In this document: piece after piece, positions 6,397 through 9,027 of the stretch | How the letters are laid out: every line of letters starts with the position of its first letter | How positions within the stretch are numbered: position 1 is the stretch's first letter | NCBI GenBank assembly: GCA_903827735.1 | Contig: CAIKJM010000113.1 | Span: forward strand, 1 to 9,027 | Direction: 5' to 3' | Source: an uncultured Rhodanobacter sp. | Lineage (GTDB): Bacteria; Pseudomonadota; Gammaproteobacteria; Xanthomonadales; Rhodanobacteraceae | Length of the DNA stretch: 9,027 nucleotides | Position numbers and translations under genes: made by a program | The notes under the pieces: generated by a model | What the model was told of the DNA's origin: nothing | The model's database searches: none | The model's input: the letters and a program-made list of their open reading frames with translations, nothing else

Positions 6397-7080
6397 TCAA
6401 GCTTTCGACAGCAGCCGGCCGCCCATCGCCGCGTTGACTGCCATGACCAGCGCGACAGCGGCGGCGTGGGTCAGCAGATCGGTCGCTGCCGCATCGTACG
6501 CATGGCAAATTTCCAGCAGGCTCGCTGACGCGGCGGCGCTGGCCAAACCCACGAGCACGGCGGTGAGCACCGGACGCAGCGGGTAAGCGCGGCGCAGCAG
6601 CATAACCATCAGCGCAGACAGCGGTATCGAGAAACCGATAATGAAAACCAGGCAGTCCGCCGACTGATGCATGGTCGATATCTGCGTACCCGGAGCGATA
6701 ACCTGACGCAGACAGCCCAGTCCGCTGGCGCCAATCCACAGCAGCGCGCCGGGCAGCGGCAGCCATGCCCAGGCCACGCGTCGGCCGGGCACGCTCAACG
6801 CAAAGGCCGCCCAGGCCGCGCTGATCGCGGTGAATACGGCGCCGACGCCTGCCCACGCGAGATCCGGCGTACCGGCAAAGCGCTGCTCCATGCCAGTGAT
6901 GCCGTAATGCATCAGCAACACCGCGGCGATGGCCGCCACCACCAGCAGCCAGCCCAGGGTGCGCAGCGACGGCGGTGGCAGCCGGCGCACCGGCACCAAC
7001 TCCGTGCTGAGTCGACCGATCAGCGATTCGTAGGATCGCTCGCTGGACGCCGATGCTGGTTGAGGTCGCGGGTCGGACAT
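6397..7080 (-). CDS. nrsF: DUF1109/NrsF-type membrane anti-sigma factor
   Basis: A 227-residue inner-membrane protein with about six membrane segments (roughly 42-60, 75-96, 105-121, 144-163, 169-189, 203-220) after a 40-residue soluble N-terminus. It matches the DUF1109 family, whose Caulobacter member NrsF holds the ECF factor SigF inactive and lets it go under heavy-metal stress. Three cysteines are spaced as in the family: C123 (GLGCLRQ), C143 (SADCLVF) and C192 (EICHAYD, followed by LLTHAA); cysteines in the relative are needed for stress sensing. The soluble N-terminus (SYESLIGRLSTELVPVRRLPPP) is the likely sigma contact. The gene directly follows the sigma gene: with ATG at 7080 the gap is 5 bases, while a GTG at 7089 would overlap the sigma stop by 4 bases (GTGA). 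GGAG lies 13 bases before the ATG and 4 before the GTG, so the start is undecided. Function is inferred from family and position. Confidence 0.88.
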   Translation of the reverse strand: MSDPRPQPASASSERSYESLIGRLSTELVPVRRLPPPSLRTLGWLLVVAAIAAVLLMHYGITGMEQRFAGTPDLAWAGVGAVFTAISAAWAAFALSVPGRRVAWAWLPLPGALLWIGASGLGCLRQVIAPGTQISTMHQSADCLVFIIGFSIPLSALMVMLLRRAYPLRPVLTAVLVGLASAAASASLLEICHAYDAAATDLLTHAAAVALVMAVNAAMGGRLLSKA

Positions 7081-7085
7081 GGCGA

Positions 7086-7772
7086 TCACGGTTCTCCGTT
7101 GAAACGTTCGCGCAGCGCCTTCAGCGCGCGATGCAGATTGACCTTCAATGCGCCGGTATTGCGGCCAGTCAATTCGGCCGCCTCGCTCAGCGAACGTTCG
7201 TGCAGACCCATCTGCTCGACGGCTTCGCGCTGGCCCGGCGGCAGCTCGGCGATGGCTTCACGCAGGCGCTGCGCGCGCTGCAGCTGCTCGGTGGCCGCAC
7301 TGGCGTCGTCACTGTCGGCATGGTTGTCGAAGGCGATGTCGTCGTGCAGCTCGCGACTGTCGCGCCGGCCGCGGCTACGCAGCGCATCGATAGCGCGGCG
7401 ATTGGCGATCGCCGTCAGCCACGCGTCGTACGAGCGCGAGGGATCGTACGTATGGCGTACGCGATTGACCGTGATCAGCGTCTCCTGCACCACGTCATCC
7501 AGACGATCCGCAGCGACGCCCTGCCGCCGTGCCGCCAGTCGAATGAGCAGGATCGAATCGGCCAGCACCCGCTCGTACGCGCGCCGGTCGCCCGACTGCG
7601 CGGCCGCCATGAGCCGCGCCCGACGCTGGTCGGGCGATTCATCAGCGCTACGGGATACGGCTTCAGCCTGCACGGTTCGGGTAGCGCTCGCCCACGGGGA
7701 AAGAGCGCTATCTAGACCCATGAAGGCGTTGGCGGTCAAGCTGTGCGGCACGGTCGCTCCGAATCGATGCAT
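7086..7772 (-). CDS. sigF: ECF sigma factor, SigF/DUF1109-associated group
   Basis: An RNA polymerase sigma factor of the extracytoplasmic-function type. Region 2 spans about residues 65-135 with DDVVQETLITV (92-102) and SYDAWLTAIANRRAIDALR (114-132); region 4 spans about 165-224 with the helix-turn-helix LSEAAELTGRNTGALKVNLHRA (195-216). It lacks region 1 and 3, as usual. With the ATG at 7772 the protein is 228 residues, about 40-50 longer at the N-terminus than most ECF factors. In-frame ATGs at 7721 and 7610 (MAAAQSGD) are alternatives; none has a good ribosome binding site. The predicted autopromoter would begin RNA only a few bases before 7772, which favours either a leaderless start there or a later start. 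The gene is followed at once by nrsF, its probable anti-sigma factor. The symbol follows the Caulobacter pair and is by analogy. Confidence 0.9.
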   Translation of the reverse strand: MHRFGATVPHSLTANAFMGLDSALSPWASATRTVQAEAVSRSADESPDQRRARLMAAAQSGDRRAYERVLADSILLIRLAARRQGVAADRLDDVVQETLITVNRVRHTYDPSRSYDAWLTAIANRRAIDALRSRGRRDSRELHDDIAFDNHADSDDASAATEQLQRAQRLREAIAELPPGQREAVEQMGLHERSLSEAAELTGRNTGALKVNLHRALKALRERFNGEP

Positions 7773-7785
7773 CCTGTGAAGTGCT

Positions 7786-7811
7786 TTCGCCGCATCTGTG
7801 GCCGAAGTTAC
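7786..7811 (-). promoter_or_regulatory. Predicted SigF-type promoter of the sigF-nrsF operon
   Basis: On the minus strand GTAACT (7811-7806) is followed after exactly 16 bases by CGAA (7789-7786). The motif I recall for Caulobacter SigF promoters is GTAACC-N16-CGAA, so this matches nine of ten fixed positions. It points at the sigma gene, 13 bases before the ATG at 7772. It implies positive autoregulation. Confidence 0.72.
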
Positions 7812-7878
7812 CTCGTAAGTAAAGCGCGTCGGCTCCCAAATACTCGTGGTCTTCTTGGAATCGTTTTGCTGCCTGCCG

Positions 7879-7904
7879 GTAACCGTGACGCAGGTGTCGG
7901 CGAA
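7879..7904 (+). promoter_or_regulatory. Predicted SigF-type promoter of the dipZ-like gene
   Basis: GTAACC (7879-7884) and CGAA (7901-7904) are separated by exactly 16 bases, a perfect match to the Caulobacter SigF motif as I recall it. Of the six plus-strand GTAACC sites I found in the window, it is the only one with CGAA at this distance. It would give a leader of roughly 25-30 bases before the ATG at 7939. Confidence 0.78.
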
Positions 7905-7938
7905 TAGTCTGTCGAAGCCCTAAAACAATGATGCATGC

Positions 7939-9027
7939 ATGTTTATTCTGATCCTTGCCTTTCTTGGCGGCATACTGACCATCCTCAGCCCCTGCATCCT
8001 GCCGGTGTTGCCTTTCGTGTTTGCCCGCTCGGATCGGCCGTTCGCGCGCAACGGCCTGCCCATGCTGCTGGGCATGGCCATTACCTTTGCGGCGGTCGCC
8101 ACGCTGGCAGCTCTGGGCGGCGGCTGGGCGGTACACGCGAACCAGTACGGCCGTATCGTTGCGCTGGTGGTGCTGGCGTTTCTCGGCCTGACCCTGCTGT
8201 CGACGCATCTGGCCGAATGGATCAGCCGCCCGTTTGTGGCGCTGGGCAACAAGCTGTCGCAAGGATCATCGGGTAAGGAGGATTCGATCTGGTCGGCGGC
8301 CGGCCTCGGCGTGGCGACAGGCCTGCTGTGGGCGCCGTGCGCAGGGCCGATTCTGGGCTTACTGCTGACCGCGGCGGCGCTGAACGGTGCCAGCGTGCAG
8401 ACCACCCTCCTGTTGCTGATCTACGCCATTGGCGCCGCCACGTCGCTGGGCGTGGCCTTGCTGATCGGCGGCAAAGTCTTTGCGTTAATGAAGCGCTCGC
8501 TCGGCGCTGGCGAATGGGTACGCCGCGGGCTCGGCGTGCTGGTCTTGGCGGGTGTCGCCGCGATCGCGTTAGGCGCTGATACGGGATGGCTGACCCGCGT
8601 ATCGCTGGCCAGCACCGGCGGCATCGAGCAGAAGCTGATCAACGCCGTGAGCCCGCCGCAGGCGCCCGAGCCGGTACTGAAGGCCGGCGCCGCGCTGCCG
8701 ATGGAAGGCCAGATGCCCTCTCTCGCCGGCGCTACGCGGTGGATCAACAGCCCACCGCTGACTAGCGAATCGCTGCACGGCAAGGTGGTGCTGGTCGATT
8801 TCTGGACCTATTCCTGCATCAACTGCATCCGCGCGCTGCCGTACGTGCGCGGCTGGGCCGACAAGTACAAGGATCACGGCCTGGTGGTGATCGGAGTGCA
8901 CGCACCCGAGTTTGCCTTCGAGAAAGATCCGGCCAATGTCGCCAAGGCAGTAAAGGATCTGGGCGTGAACTACCCGGTCGCGCTGGATGACAACTATGCA
9001 ATATGGCAAGGCTTCCACAACCAGTAC
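7939..9027 (+). CDS. DipZ-like fusion: CcdA/DsbD-type membrane domain plus TlpA-like thioredoxin domain, 3' end missing
   Basis: An open frame of 363 codons running off the right edge. Residues 1-215 form about six membrane segments with the two CcdA-type redox cysteines: C19 in LSPCILPVLP and C134 in WAPCAGP. After a linker (216-255), a TlpA/AhpC-type thioredoxin domain starts (PMEGQMPSLAG, then VVLVDFWT at 283-290) with the active site C293-I-N-C296 in TYSCINCIRALPY, and HAPEF at 321-325. This order is that of DipZ, which carries electrons from cytoplasmic thioredoxin through the membrane to periplasmic thiols. Other DipZ proteins have a further C-terminal domain; whether it is present lies outside the window. 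The ATG at 7939 is the only in-frame start after a stop at 7921-7923, but three other ATGs in other frames lie within 11 bases before it and there is no clear ribosome binding site. It is predicted to be transcribed by the neighbouring sigma factor. Confidence 0.92.
   Translation, partial: MFILILAFLGGILTILSPCILPVLPFVFARSDRPFARNGLPMLLGMAITFAAVATLAALGGGWAVHANQYGRIVALVVLAFLGLTLLSTHLAEWISRPFVALGNKLSQGSSGKEDSIWSAAGLGVATGLLWAPCAGPILGLLLTAAALNGASVQTTLLLLIYAIGAATSLGVALLIGGKVFALMKRSLGAGEWVRRGLGVLVLAGVAAIALGADTGWLTRVSLASTGGIEQKLINAVSPPQAPEPVLKAGAALPMEGQMPSLAGATRWINSPPLTSESLHGKVVLVDFWTYSCINCIRALPYVRGWADKYKDHGLVVIGVHAPEFAFEKDPANVAKAVKDLGVNYPVALDDNYAIWQGFHNQY

Larger units (their letters stand above)
7773..7938. 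other. Divergent control region between sigF-nrsF and dipZ-like gene
   Basis: This 166-base gap holds two outward-facing SigF-type promoters whose -35 boxes are 67 bases apart (7812-7878 between them). I see no good sigma-70 promoter, no operator palindrome and no ribosome binding site for either gene. A basal promoter for the sigma operon would be expected but is not visible. Confidence 0.6.

Noticed and set aside
6667..7779. Plus-strand open frames of 370 and 220 codons (6667-7779, 7053-7715) across sigF-nrsF
   Set aside because: They lie antisense to two clearly recognisable genes, have Arg/Ala/Ser-rich compositions and no motifs; typical of GC-rich DNA.
7708..8405. Minus-strand open frames of 184 and 161 codons (7708-8262, 7920-8405) across the dipZ start
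   Set aside because: They oppose the DipZ-like frame with its cysteine motifs and cross the promoter region; composition is non-protein-like.
1..9027. CRISPR array, transposon, prophage, tRNA or rRNA
   Set aside because: No regularly spaced repeats, transposase or integrase motifs, terminal inverted repeats or tRNA/rRNA-like sequence found on reading.

Overview
The window is GC-rich chromosomal DNA with a gammaproteobacterial, most likely Xanthomonadales/Rhodanobacteraceae-like (Dyella, Frateuria, Rhodanobacter), flavour. That placement rests on the mix of protein families and base composition; no marker gene here fixes it. Genes are tightly packed, the largest gap is 166 bases, and there is no rRNA, tRNA, insertion sequence or CRISPR array.

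Left part (1-2489), all on the minus strand: the beginning of a lipoprotein aminopeptidase-like gene (runs off the left edge), a Gly/Tyr/His-rich small lipoprotein, a lysine/alanine-repeat histone H1-like protein, and a rhomboid-family intramembrane serine protease. Middle part (2633-6345): a PhzF-family isomerase-like gene on the plus strand converges on a beta-hydroxyacid-dehydrogenase-family reductase, with a perfect 8-bp inverted repeat between them. An HI0933/BaiN-type flavoprotein lies upstream of the reductase on the same strand. The flavoprotein is divergent from yajQ, a cyclic-di-GMP-binding family protein.

Right part (6397-9027) is the most interesting: an ECF sigma factor and its membrane anti-sigma factor (DUF1109/NrsF type) form a two-gene minus-strand operon, divergent from a DipZ-like gene (CcdA-type membrane domain fused to a TlpA-type thioredoxin domain) that runs off the right edge. 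The 166-base divergent gap carries two matches to the promoter motif known for Caulobacter SigF, GTAACC-N16-CGAA: an exact one facing dipZ and a one-mismatch one facing the sigma gene, both with exactly 16 bases between the boxes. The simplest reading is an autoregulated stress circuit: NrsF releases the sigma factor, which then transcribes its own operon and a thiol-disulfide electron-transfer protein that sends reducing power to the periplasm. The coupling is inferred from sequence.
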